A stretch of DNA of 64,000 bases from Streptomyces sp. I6 (GTDB lineage: Bacteria > Actinomycetota > Actinomycetes > Streptomycetales > Streptomycetaceae): positions 55,032 through 119,031 of the forward strand of contig RHDP01000002.1 of the NCBI GenBank assembly GCA_003725745.1. Reading direction: 5' to 3'. Shown here piece after piece: positions 48,075 to 58,042 of this stretch. How positions within the stretch are numbered: the first letter of the stretch is position 1; the number at the start of each line of letters is the position of its first letter. Both the position numbers and the translations under genes were made by a program. The notes beneath the pieces are model-generated. The model did not search any database, had not been told where the DNA came from, and saw only the letters and a program-made list of their open reading frames with translations.

Positions 48075-49582
48075 GTGAAGGTACCCATGCGGCTGGTGGA
48101 GTCCCCCCACTACTCCGACGCGGCGCTGAGCGTCTATATCAAGGTCAAGGCCCTCGCTATGCGCCCCGAGGGCTGCACAGCAAGCCTCGATACCCTCGCC
48201 TCGTACGTCAGGCTCTCCGCCTCCACCGTGCAGCGCGGTCTTGCGCAGCTTCGCGCCACAGCCCCGACGGCGTGGTCGAGCTTCCCGACAGCCAGCGCCG
48301 GTCCCTGCCCGGCGGCAGCGGAACCACGGCATGCCGCCGGGTCCGCCCCTGCGGTCCACCGAGCGGTTCATCTGGATACCCGTCGTCGCCAGCGAAGAGC
48401 TGAAGCCCCGCCTGCTGCGCGCATACGCCGTGATCGCCTATGCCGTCGTACGGGGGATCCCGCTCGCCGAACGCGACCTCGCGGGCTTCCTTCGCCATCA
48501 CTCCGGCCCGCGCGCGGGCGAGGCCCTCACCACGGAAGCCGCCGGCCGCATCATCGACGAACTGGCCACAGCCGGCTGGATCAGCGTATGGCGCCGGGGC
48601 GGCTTCCAGGGGCGTCATCTCTTCCTCGTGCACAACGGCCCGCATCCGGCAACTCCCGCACTTGATGACCGATCGGGTTCCGACGCTGATGCGCGATCGC
48701 TCGCGTATAAGGAAGACCTAAGGATTGACCGACCTGAGAACGACGGGGTGCCTGTGTCACCCGCCGTAGGCGAAGTACCGGTGGAAGAAGCCGCAAAGGA
48801 CCGCACCGACAGACCGGCGCCGGTGGACGCCCAAGGTGGTCGCGCGCTGCGCGCGGAGAACACCGTCCCACCCCCAGGTCCACCGCTCGCCGCACCGGGC
48901 AGACCGCCTGGCCCGGCCCCCAACTGACCTTCAGCCCACGACTCAACGCCGTGCTGGAACCAGTGCGCTTCCTGCTCCGCCAGGTCAACACCTACGTGCA
49001 GCGCCGCATCGGACGGGAGATCGCCAGACAGCTCGACGACGGCTACGGACCCTCCCGCCTGCGCGCCCGGCTCACCCAGCGCCTCGCTCAGACCCTCGTC
49101 TCCGACATCCGGGATCCCGGCCGCTGGCTGCTGGGAGTCGCACTCCCCCGCTGGGGCTGCGCCAACCCTGACTGCGAATCGGGGTCCTCTGGTCAACGGG
49201 CACGAGCTGTGCCGCCTGCCGGGAGGCAGTCATCGAACGTGCGGCGGCCCGCCGGGAGCGGGCCGCGGAGAAGCCCTCCGCCGACGCGCACCACAAACCG
49301 GGCCGGCAACCGGCCGCCGTCCCCCGCGTCGTGGAGTGCTGTCCCGACTGCGAGCGCCCCCATCTGCCCGGCGGCGCAGGTCTCTGCGCCGAGTGCCGTA
49401 CACGCACGGCAACGCCGTCGGTAGCCGCGCCCCTACCCGCACCCACCGCTCCGGCCCCCAGCAGATGCCGGGGGCGGAACGGCCTCTGCGGCCGCCCAGC
49501 CCCGCACGGCCTGTGCTGGCGTTGCCGCACGGAGTCCGAGGCCCGCCCGCCCGGAGAGAGACTCGGCCCGGCCGGCACATGA
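48075..49582 (+). CDS. Plasmid-type helix-turn-helix protein with C-terminal cysteine clusters; four frameshifts
   Basis: The corrected product is about 503 aa. The N-terminus SPHYSDAALSVYIKVKALAM and LASYVRLSASTVQRGLAQLR is a MarR/replication-type winged helix; RSTERFIWIPVVASEELKPR and YKEDLRIDRPENDGVPVSPA are landmarks of a protein family seen on Streptomyces plasmids and chromosome arms. The C-terminal part has DPGRWLLGVALPRWGCANPD and several CxxC pairs (CCPDCE, LCAECR, LCWRC), likely zinc sites. The frame breaks in runs at 48262-48265, 48346-48349, 48897-48899 and 49181-49184; each is cured by one G or C. The start is GTG 48075 or ATG 48087. A role in replication control is inference. 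Confidence 0.65.
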
Positions 49583-49647
49583 GCCCCCGAACACCGCCAG
49601 GAGAAGCCATGCGTCTTGCCAAGCCCCACCGAACGAGCCCTGCGCCG

Positions 49648-50415
49648 CTACGGCCGTCCCACCAGCGCGGGCTCGCGCTCGGGCTGCGCGTGCACGGCGG
49701 GTGCCGGCTCCTCCGCCCCGGCCTCGTCGTAGGCAGCCTTGACCATGCGCTTCTCCTTCCACAGGTGGTAGAGCGAGATGGCGAGGATGGCCGAACCGAT
49801 CATGTTGGCGACGAAGTGCCACCACACCCGGTACGTCACCAGCGCCGGTCCTGGCTCTACCAGGCCGAACCAGGTGGACAGACCGATCGCGCGGCTGGCC
49901 CCCAGCGCGATGGACAACGTCAGCACCACGTGCTCGAGACCGTGGATGCCCTGCATCCAGACTCCCATCCTGGCCCACTTGCGGGACGTGAGATGTCCGG
50001 TGACCCGTCGGGTGATCTGCACGATGCCGACCAGTCCTGCGAGGAAGATGAAGTTTCCGGTGAGGTGCAGGATCTCCATGCCGAGCGAGGGCTTGGTCAT
50101 GTCCACCTGCCCCATCCCACGGGCGAGACTGTGGGCCCACGGGGTCATCCACGCCGGAGCATAGGGATTGGCGACCCAGTAGGCGGCCTGGGCCACATGC
50201 TCTTGGAAATGACCGATCTGCCCGACGACACCGAGCCCGATGACACCCACAGCCGTCCTGTACAGCCAGGGTCGGACCGGGCCCCGGTTCGCATACGCGA
50301 GCACGGCAACGGCAAGCCACATCGCAACGGCCCAGCCGATGAAGAGGACAGCGCCCGCGGTATCCGCGAACGACACAGCACTTCCCATACCGTGCATACC
50401 GGACGGGTGCTCCAT
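49648..50415 (-). CDS. Polytopic membrane protein, His-rich, function unknown
   Basis: The 255-aa protein has about six membrane segments (AVLFIGWAVAMWLAVAVLAY, TAVGVIGLGVVGQIGHF, LTGNFIFLAGLVGIV, LTLSIALGASRAIGL, FVANMIGSAILAISLYHLW). Histidines cluster near the membrane in MEHPSGMHGMG, HFQEH and QGIHGLEHV, which suggests metal or heme binding. The C-terminus is a short charged tail. I do not recognise a characterised family. It converges with the HTH gene and is followed upstream by a strong terminator and a parS-like site. Confidence 0.7.
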   Translation of the reverse strand: MEHPSGMHGMGSAVSFADTAGAVLFIGWAVAMWLAVAVLAYANRGPVRPWLYRTAVGVIGLGVVGQIGHFQEHVAQAAYWVANPYAPAWMTPWAHSLARGMGQVDMTKPSLGMEILHLTGNFIFLAGLVGIVQITRRVTGHLTSRKWARMGVWMQGIHGLEHVVLTLSIALGASRAIGLSTWFGLVEPGPALVTYRVWWHFVANMIGSAILAISLYHLWKEKRMVKAAYDEAGAEEPAPAVHAQPEREPALVGRP

Positions 50416-50580
50416 GTGCGCTCCTTCTCCACGTTCGTATCGGACGACGCCTTTCGCCGTGCCACCCCAGACGCTAGGAAAGGGCGTGCGGAGTCCTCTA
50501 CTTCAGCCGTGCGGACTTGGGCAGACTGCCGCCCGTACGCTCCTCCGGCAGCCGGGCACAGCAGACGGCTGTACGACGCC

Positions 50581-50624
50581 GTCCCGGTGGCGCGTGGAGT
50601 GTCTGCTGCACGCGCCACCGGGAC
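50581..50624. terminator. Intrinsic terminator downstream of parB
   Basis: A perfect 15-bp stem (50581-50595 with 50610-50624) and a 14-base loop lie about 70 bases past the parB stop on the minus strand. Confidence 0.75.
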
Positions 50625-50652
50625 TGGGGGCACCGGGACGGAGAGCAGGTTT

Positions 50653-50665
50653 ATTACGTCGTAAT
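50653..50665. promoter_or_regulatory. Candidate parS site 1
   Basis: ATTACGTCGTAAT, a 6-1-6 inverted repeat, lies 27 bases downstream of the parB stop. It is the same sequence as sites at 50987 and 52246. Confidence 0.7.
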
Positions 50666-50691
50666 GACCTGCCCTCACCGGAACGGAGCTT

Positions 50692-51831
50692 CTACCTCTC
50701 CTCCAGGAGGAGGTCGACCACCTGCTGCAGAAACTCCGCGCTGGTGGCGGCAGCCAGGTCAGCAACGAACGCCTCGGGGCCACCGAGCAGCTCCACGTAT
50801 CGCCCCACCATCCGGTGACGCTCTCGGTCGCTGACCTTCTCGAAGATGATGTCCATACTGGCGACGCCGTCAGCCCACGGCATCTTGACCTGACGTGGGC
50901 TGAGAGCCGATGCCGGACGTGGGTCGGGCACGGTGGCCACGGGCGGTGCGTGTCCCGGTGCCTCAGAGTCCTCGCCGGGAGACCTTATTACGTCGTAATG
51001 AGTCGGCTCAGCGGGCTTCTGCGCTGCGTCAGGACTCGGCCTGGGGACGGTTTCCGCAGCCGGTGAGCCGGTGCCGGTGTTCCGACGGGCGCTCGCCCCA
51101 GCGTGCTTGTCAGCCTTTTCCTGGGCACGCCTGTCCTTGAGGCGCTGTAGGTGTTCTTCCTGCTCCTCCGGATTCTTCCGGCCCACGAGGCGCAGCAGGT
51201 CCGCGCGCTCCTCCCCGGCCTCGAGCTTGTGCTTCAGCTCGGGAGTGAGGCTGAGCAGGGCGAGCCGCTGCGAGATCCAGCCCTGGGAACGGTGCAGACG
51301 AACGGCGAGCGCTTCCTGGGTGCCGTGCACCCCAAGCAGTTGCTGCAGGGCCTTGGCTTCATCGAGCGGGCTGAGGTCCTGCCGGTGGATGTTGGCGACG
51401 AGGGCGGACTCGAGGAGCTCGTCGGGGTTCTTGCCGAGGCCGTCATCGAGCATCACCTTGATGCTCTCCAAGGAGGCTTCTCGTGCTGCGGCAAGGCGGG
51501 AGTTTCCGTCGATCACGACGTACTTGGTGCCTGGCTCGAGTTCGCGTTCACGGGTCGGGTTGGCCTCGAGGTAGGTGAAGCGGGACATGATGGTGATGGC
51601 CTGCTTCTGCCCGTGGTCGCGGAGGCTGCCGGCGAGATCGGTCAGATCGCCGAGCTCGGTCCGAGGGTTGTCCGGGTTGAGGCTGATGGCGCGGAGAGGA
51701 AGGGTGACCGGTGGAGGTGCGCCTTCCGTGGGGGCGGCCGTAGCGGCGTTGATGGCCGCGCGCCGGGAGCTGATGGGTTGTGCGTGCTGGAAGGAGGCGC
51801 CCGCTCCGAGCTTGGCGGCCTTGCTGCTCAC
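50692..51831 (-). CDS. parB: ParB-type partition protein
   Basis: The 379-aa protein has the ParB order: NPDNPRTELGDLTDLAGSLR, YVVIDGNSRLAAAREA (the CTP/ParB-nuclease-fold box), ALVANIHRQDLSPLDEAKAL and the HTH GTQEALAVRLHRSQGWISQR followed by KorB-like helices. The C-terminal region ends in helices that would dimerise. The start GTG 51831 overlaps the parA stop by GTGA. Two parS-like repeats lie close, and one (50987) is inside this gene. The N-terminal segment of about 60 residues should contact ParA. Confidence 0.9.
   Translation of the reverse strand: MSSKAAKLGAGASFQHAQPISSRRAAINAATAAPTEGAPPPVTLPLRAISLNPDNPRTELGDLTDLAGSLRDHGQKQAITIMSRFTYLEANPTRERELEPGTKYVVIDGNSRLAAAREASLESIKVMLDDGLGKNPDELLESALVANIHRQDLSPLDEAKALQQLLGVHGTQEALAVRLHRSQGWISQRLALLSLTPELKHKLEAGEERADLLRLVGRKNPEEQEEHLQRLKDRRAQEKADKHAGASARRNTGTGSPAAETVPRPSPDAAQKPAEPTHYDVIRSPGEDSEAPGHAPPVATVPDPRPASALSPRQVKMPWADGVASMDIIFEKVSDRERHRMVGRYVELLGGPEAFVADLAAATSAEFLQQVVDLLLEER
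50987..50999. promoter_or_regulatory. Candidate parS site 2 (inside parB)
   Basis: ATTACGTCGTAAT within the parB coding sequence, identical to site 1. On the minus strand it is read in the Pro/Ala-rich linker of ParB, where the amino acids are little constrained. Confidence 0.65.
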
Positions 51832-53065
51832 GAGATCTCCCGAGCGAGCGCGCGGAGTGCTACGGCCTGATCGCATCGTGGGGCGTAGGCGAGCAGGGGC
51901 TGCTTCACGCGGACGGCTTCCTTCTGCTCCTTCAGGTCGCCGATGACGCCGACGACCCGAGGGTCCTTTATGGCCATCCAGGCTTCGAGGGAGGAGGTGG
52001 CGATGTAGCCGCGGCGGGCGTCGTAGTGGTTGACGACGATGCCGAGGTATTCGAGTTCGAGTCCCATGTCCCCGCGTAGGTCCTCGATCTGAGAGGTGAG
52101 CAGGGCGTAGGCGTCGGCGCTGCTGTCTTCGGCCTGGACCACGACGAGGACGCCGGAGTTGCCGGGGTCTTCGTCGGGGCGGCGGCGCCCATAGAAGGCG
52201 GCGGCGTCCATGCTGAGGCCGAGACTGGGTGGGCAGTCGACGAGGATTACGTCGTAATAGTGCTCGACGGGGGACAGGGCGCGTTCAAGGGCTGCCTCAC
52301 GGGCGCGGACGCCGGAGAGTTTCACATCCAGCAGGAACGCGTCGGTGCAGGCTGGCAGCAGGTGGAGACGGCCGCCGAAGCGAGGAGCGTCGACTTCGAC
52401 GATGAGGTCGCGAAGATCTCCCTTGGGTTCACCTGCCATGTGCTTGGTGAGACTGTCGCCGTCGAGTTGGAGCGGATCGTGGCCGGTCTGCTTCGTCAGA
52501 TGGCCCTGGGGATCGAAGTCGACCAGCAGCACCCGGAGTCCCGGCCCGGGCAGGTCCTCGTAGTCGAGGGGCGAACGGGGCTGATCCTCGTTGAGGAGGG
52601 CGGCGAAGTGCTTGGAGATGCGGACCGGGTGGAGCAGGTCGGCCCCTTCGGCCAGGGCCTGGCCGGCTCCGGAGGTGACCGCGGTCTTACCGACGCCTCC
52701 CTTTTGGTTGCAGACGATGATGCGCCGGACGACCGCAGGGCGCTGCACGTTCGGAGGCGGGTTCTTGTCGAGCCACACCCGCACGGACTGGGACAAGCCC
52801 TGGACGAGGGAGACACCGCGAGCTTCGCAGTCTCCCTTGAAGGCCTCCCACTGGCCCGGGGGAGCCAGGTGGAGAACGACTTGGCGCCGGCGGTGTCGAT
52901 GGGGGACCGGTTCGCACCCAGCCCGCGCCAGGCGGTAATGCCCGCCTCGACCGCATGCTGGATGTCGATGCCGTGCTGTGCTGTGCGGATCTTCAGATCC
53001 TGCTGCAGCCCGGCTGGCAGCTTGGAGACGACCTTCTCCCGGTCGCTGGATGAGGACGAAGTCAT
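51828..53065 (-). CDS. parA: ParA-type partition ATPase with N-terminal DNA-binding-like extension; one frameshift
   Basis: The corrected product is about 412 aa. The N-terminal 90 residues (DREKVVSKLPAGLQQDLKIR, GIDIQHAVEAGITAWRGL) form an extension seen in plasmid ParA proteins. The P-loop is NQKGGVGKTAV at about residues 120-130, followed by LLVDFDPQGHLTK (Walker A') and VILVDCPPSLGLSMDAA (Walker B). The frame breaks in a five-base run at 52858-52862; one base joins STWLPPG to QWEAFKGDCEARGVSLVQ. ATG 53065. With ParB it should segregate the replicon. The upstream inverted repeat 53075-53119 is a likely autoregulatory site. Confidence 0.9.
52246..52258. promoter_or_regulatory. Candidate parS site 3 (inside parA)
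   Basis: ATTACGTCGTAAT within parA, in the strand VEHYYDVILVDCPP. Here the amino acids Y-Y-D-V are part of Walker B, so the site is embedded in constrained coding sequence. Confidence 0.6.
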
Positions 53066-53074
53066 GCGCGACAC

Positions 53075-53119
53075 CTTACTAACATTCAAGATCTTCTGTT
53101 GCGTCAACACGTTAGTAAG
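53075..53119. promoter_or_regulatory. Inverted repeat in the parAB promoter
   Basis: CTTACTAAC (53075-53083) and GTTAGTAAG (53111-53119) are perfect 9-bp inverted copies 27 bases apart, starting 9 bases upstream of the parA ATG. Such a spacing fits a ParA- or ParB-bound autoregulatory operator that covers the promoter. Confidence 0.5.
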
Positions 53120-53166
53120 CCACAACTTGTGGATCGTTGAGAGCCGGGGAGGAGCACCTCCCCTGT

Positions 53167-53179
53167 ATTACGCCGTAAT
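53167..53179. promoter_or_regulatory. Candidate parS site 4
   Basis: ATTACGCCGTAAT, with the same arms as the other sites and a different central base. It is 49 bases from site 5. Confidence 0.65.
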
Positions 53180-53215
53180 AGCGCCTCGAGGATCGCCGAG
53201 CCCGCGCGACGGAGT

Positions 53216-53228
53216 ATTACGACGTAAT
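53216..53228. promoter_or_regulatory. Candidate parS site 5
   Basis: ATTACGACGTAAT, the reverse complement of site 1. Confidence 0.65.
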
Positions 53229-53492
53229 GAGCACTCGCTCGGAGCACGACAGCCACTCGCCGCCTCTCCCCGGCCCTGGGCAGAGTGGGCCCAACCCGGC
53301 GCTGCCCACTTCTTCCTACTTCTTCAGTCCACTCACTCGTCGTTCAGCTCTGCTCGGACTGTGTGAGCAGGCACCGCTGCCGGCCGTCCGCGGTCGGCTG
53401 GGGCAGCTTCCTGCACGCACCTGCACGCACCTGCGCGATCCATGCGCGATATATCGTGCGATTGATGTAGCGTTCAGAGCGGAGGTGGTGGT

Positions 53493-55710
53493 GTGCCGAG
53501 CGATGAGGACGCGCTGTTCGGTGCGGTCGACGCCCTGCTGGAGGAGGTGGCTTCCAGGGAGCCTCTGCCCGCCCCGGCAGAGCGGAAGCGGCTTCGCGAG
53601 GCCGCCGGTCTCAGCCAGGAGCAGGTGGCCGGTGTCCTGCAGGTCCGCCGTGAGGCGGTCAGCGGCTGGGAGGCCGGCCGCACGGAGCCCAGGGCGCCCA
53701 AGCGCGCAGCCTACGCCCGACTGCTGGAGGGGCTCGCGGCCCGCTACCCGGCTCCGGGAGCGGAGCCGGCGGCCCAGGACGTTGCTGTCCCCGGTCCTGG
53801 CGGCACCGAGCCGCCGCGGGCGCCTGCTGCCGCGCCCCCGCCGCCGGACGCCGCCCGCTCCGCGGCCGTTCCCTCACCGTCCCGCCCCGCGGGCAGCACC
53901 GCGCCCGCCCGGTCAGCAGCCCCACGCCGCACCACCGGGGTGGAGACGAGCACGAAGGGTGCGTCGACCACGGAGGCGCCCGACGCGCGTTTTGCGCACG
54001 GCCCGCTGGGGGTGCTCGACGGAGACGGTTCGGTGTACTGCCTGGGTGGGCTTGTGCTGGACTGCCCGGCCGGGACCGTCGTCGAGGTCGTGGAATGGGT
54101 CCTGGGCGAGGCGAAGCTCGGGGGGCTCGGCTGCATCGCGCGGGCAGGGACTCCGACCCGCTCATCGTGGTCACCGCCGCCGCGGCCGTACGACTCGGGC
54201 TGCCAGCGGAGCTTGAGGACCGGCGGAGCCTGCGGCTGCCACAGAGCCACGCGGTGGTCAAGCAGATCTCCAAGGCGGGGTGGAAGCTCACCAAGCGCGG
54301 GTTCGGCCCGTGGGCTCGGGTCTACCGGCCCGCTGACGGCGACCGGCGGCAGTGCGTGCAGTTCGCCGTCCTGCCGTGGGACGCGCTCGACACACGCTCC
54401 TGGGGCGACACCGCCCGGCTGCCCGCCCCGGACGTCGCCGCCGTCCTCGGCACCTACGCCTCCCGCGTCATCACTCCTCGGGGATCGACGGCCGTGTGCG
54501 GGCTGGAGCTGATGACCGCGCTGCGGCCGCCGACCCGCGCCGTACGCGACGAGACCTCGGGGACGTGGGTGCCGGGCCCGGTGCCCGGCTCCCTGTACGA
54601 GGCCGTGGATCCGGCGCCACCGGAGGCGCCGGCAGAGCATCCGATCGTCGCCGGCCTGTACCCGCGCCATCACCAGCGCACTCCGGATCAGGTGCTCGAC
54701 GAGGAGGCCTTCGACTGGATCCGCGAGCCGGAGCTGCTCACCGGGGCCGAGTGCGCGCGCCGGTTCGCGGTGGGCATCGACGTGAACACCGCCTTCCTCG
54801 CCGCCGCCAACCGCCTCGTTGTGGGCCTTTCGGCCCGGTCCACGTGAAGAAGCCCGCCTTCGACAAAAAGGTCCCCGGGTCCTGGCTGGTCGATCTGTCC
54901 GGTATCGAACTCGACCCCCGGCTGCCCAACCCCTTCACTCCCCACGGGGAACGGCCCGGCGGCCCGGCCTGGTACGCGACGCCCACCGTCGCGTACGCGG
55001 CCGAGCTCGTCGCGACCTACGAACTGCCGGTGCCGATCGAACCCGTCGAGGCATGGCTGCGGCCGGAGTCGGGCCCGTACCTCGACCCCTGGTACAAGCG
55101 GTTGAGCGAGGCGTACAGGGCGACGATGGCCGACCTCGGTGTGATGGCCGGGATGGGCGACGTCGAGTTCCTGACCGCGATGGCGACGCACCGGCAGGCC
55201 GACCCCGGCACGGCAGCGGTGCTGTCCGCCATCAAGGCGACGGTCAAGGGCGGCATCGGCAAGCTGCGTGAGCGGCCACAGGGTGCGGGATACCGGGCCG
55301 GAGAGCGCTGGCCCGCCCTGGAACGCCCTACCTGGCGCCCCGACATCCGGGCCGCCGTAATCTCCACCGCACGCGTCAACATGCACCGCAAGATCCTCAA
55401 GACAGCGCTCGCCACACAGCACGCACCCGCTCCCACCGGGCATCTCGCCCTCGGGGACGACGCACTCGTTCCGGTCGCCCTGCTGTCGGACTGCGCCGTG
55501 TACCTGTCCGACGGCCCTTCGCCGCCGGACGTCCTGCCGTACACGCCGGACGGCAAGCCCGCGCCCGGCACCTTCCGCCTCGGGGTCAGTCCCGGCATGG
55601 TCAAGCACGAGGGCACCCAGGACCTGATGTGGGCCGTCCGGATGCTCGAAGCGGGACACAACCCCGCCCAGCACATCAAGGGCACCGACGCCGCCCACGA
55701 GGGGGAGTAG
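53493..55710 (+). CDS. tap: Telomere-associated protein Tap (two frameshifts)
   Basis: The corrected product is about 739 aa. The N-terminal HTH RLREAAGLSQEQVAGVLQVR and REAVSGWEAGRTEPRAPKRA is followed by a long Pro/Ala linker and a large conserved domain: AVVKQISKAGWKLTKRGFGP, DWIREPELLTGAECARRFAV, GSWLVDLSGIELDPRLP, and IRAAVISTARVNMHRKI. This matches Tap, which binds Streptomyces telomere 3' overhangs and recruits Tpg. Frames break in G/C runs at 54120-54125 and 54834-54836; one base each repairs them. GTG 53493 has GGAGG seven bases upstream. tpg follows 6 bases after the stop. Confidence 0.9.
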
Positions 55711-55716
55711 AACGCG

Positions 55717-56271
55717 ATGGGCATGTTCGACGACAGCCTCGACCAAGCCGTGGCGAACAAGACCACGAGGCCGGTACCGAAGAGCGCACCGGCACAGATG
55801 CGGTACCTGGTCAAGCAGCTCAAGGGGACCCGGCCGGTGGCCGAACTACTGGGCATCTCCCAGCGCACCGTCGAGCGCTATGTGAAGAACCAGATCAAGC
55901 GGCCCCGCCCGGAACTCGCCGCCCGCCTCGCCCAGGAGGTACGCCGACGCTGGCAGCCCCGGGTACGGGAGCGGGCCAGGAAGCAGGCCGCCACGTCGAC
56001 GGGCATCGTGATCGAGACCCGCGCCAGGTTCGGGTTCACCGCTGCCCCTGGCAGCACCGACGACGCCCGCATCCGGCTCATCACGCACCATCTGCCACCC
56101 GCGTACGCCGCGCGCCTCTTCGACGCCCAGACCCAGGGGGCCACCGACCGGGAGCTGAGGGCCATCGCGGCGGAGGGCCTCCAGGAGGAGTACTTCAAGG
56201 ACCGCGGCCGCCGGGCCGCCGGCCTGTCCGTGGAGTTCACCGACATCGATTACGTCGAGTTCGACCTCTGA
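55717..56271 (+). CDS. tpg: Telomere terminal protein Tpg
   Basis: The 184-aa protein is a clear Tpg: MGMFDDSLDQAVANKTTRPV, then VPKSAPAQMRYLVKQLKGTR, the HTH VAELLGISQRTVERYVKNQI, and the conserved block TSTGIVIETRARFGFTAAPG followed by HLPPAYAARLFDAQ. Tpg is covalently attached to the 5' ends of linear Streptomyces replicons and primes end-patching. The size matches the family. A tap-tpg operon normally lies on a linear chromosome or linear plasmid, so this replicon is probably linear. Confidence 0.95.
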   Translation: MGMFDDSLDQAVANKTTRPVPKSAPAQMRYLVKQLKGTRPVAELLGISQRTVERYVKNQIKRPRPELAARLAQEVRRRWQPRVRERARKQAATSTGIVIETRARFGFTAAPGSTDDARIRLITHHLPPAYAARLFDAQTQGATDRELRAIAAEGLQEEYFKDRGRRAAGLSVEFTDIDYVEFDL

Positions 56272-56387
56272 CGCGGCACGGAACTGCGGCCGGGCGCGCG
56301 TTGATACCGAACGGTGCGCAGGCGACGTCTCCGGCCAGAGTCCCCCTGGCCCTTCAGCCTCGGACTTCGAGCGAAACCGAAGGCCGC

Positions 56388-57110
<723 letters not shown>

Positions 57111-57136
57111 CGGCCCAGCCCTTCACCGAACATCAA

Positions 57137-57174
57137 CCTTATGTTGTAAGGCAAGCTAACCTTATGCTGTAAGG
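57137..57174. promoter_or_regulatory. Two tandem TetR operators
   Basis: CCTTATGTTGTAAGG (57137-57151) and CCTTATGCTGTAAGG (57160-57174) are 15-bp palindromes with the same arms, 23 bp centre to centre. They lie between the divergent NmrA-like and TetR genes and should control both. Confidence 0.85.
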
Positions 57175-57201
57175 TAGTCAAGAGGAGCGAAAGGAGGGCC
57201 T

Positions 57202-57987
57202 GTGCGCGAGCGAGGCAAGGGCCGGCGGGGGGCATCGGCGCGCACCCCTCTCAGCCGCGAGCGCGTCATCCGCACCGCGATGGCGGTGGCGGACGACAAG
57301 GGGGCTGCCGCACTCACCATGCGGGCCATCGCCGAACCACTGGGCGTCGAGGCGATGTCGCTCTACCACCACGTCGCCGGCAGGGAGGAGATCCTCGACG
57401 GCATGGTCGACGCTGTCTTCGGCGAAATCGACCTGCCGCCGCGCGACACGGACTGGAAGAGCGCAATGCGCCGACGCGCGTTCTCCGCCCGCCACGTACT
57501 CCGGCGCCATCCCTGGGCCCTCGGCCTGATGGATTCCCGCTCCCACCCCGGCCCCGCTACCCTGCGCCACCACGACGCCCTCATCGGCGCGCTGCGCGCC
57601 GGAGGATTCTCCGTCCCGATGGCCGCGCACGCCTTCTCACTGATCGACAGCTACCTGTACGGGTTCGTCATCCAGGAGTTGAGCCTGCCGTTCAGCAGCT
57701 CGGCGCAGTTGGAAGAGGTCGCGGGCGCCATCCTGCGCGACGCGCCCGCAGGCGCCTACCCCCACCTCACCGAACTCGCCACCGAACACGCCCTCAAGCC
57801 CGGCTACGACTACGCCGACGAGTTCGCCTTCGGCCTCACCCTCATCCTCGACGCCCTCCACCCGGACGAGACCACAGACCCGGATCGGACAAAACCGACG
57901 GCACGCCCCGGCCCCGTCAGGCCGGACACCGACCCCGCCCCACCAAGCCCGCAGCACCGCCGAAACGGGCCATCGGCCACCGGCTGA
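57202..57987 (+). CDS. TetR-family repressor (tetracycline-repressor-like C-domain)
   Basis: The 261-aa protein has [23 protein letters not shown] at residues 40-60, followed by a long helical ligand domain ([20 protein letters not shown]) and a Pro-rich tail of about 35 residues. The C-domain resembles TetR_C type 1. It starts at GTG 57202 after GAAAGGAGG. The paired palindromes at 57137-57174 are its likely binding sites. The inducer is unknown. Confidence 0.85.
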   Translation: MRERGKGRRGASARTPLSRERVIRTAMAVADDKGAAALTMRAIAEPLGVEAMSLYHHVAGREEILDGMVDAVFGEIDLPPRDTDWKSAMRRRAFSARHVLRRHPWALGLMDSRSHPGPATLRHHDALIGALRAGGFSVPMAAHAFSLIDSYLYGFVIQELSLPFSSSAQLEEVAGAILRDAPAGAYPHLTELATEHALKPGYDYADEFAFGLTLILDALHPDETTDPDRTKPTARPGPVRPDTDPAPPSPQHRRNGPSATG

Positions 57988-58042
57988 ACACCCGGTCACC
58001 TCCACCCACCCCATGGCGCCACGGAAAACGAAAGCTGTGCAC

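Larger units (their letters stand above)
53066..53492. other. parA-tap divergent region with operators and parS-like sites; no gene seen
   Basis: These 427 bases separate minus-strand parA from plus-strand tap. They contain the inverted repeat CTTACTAAC/GTTAGTAAG, two parS-like sites, a direct repeat CTGCACGCAC (twice, 53411-53430) and the palindrome CGATATATCG at 53447-53456 about 36 bases before the tap start. No credible open frame is present. Confidence 0.6.
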
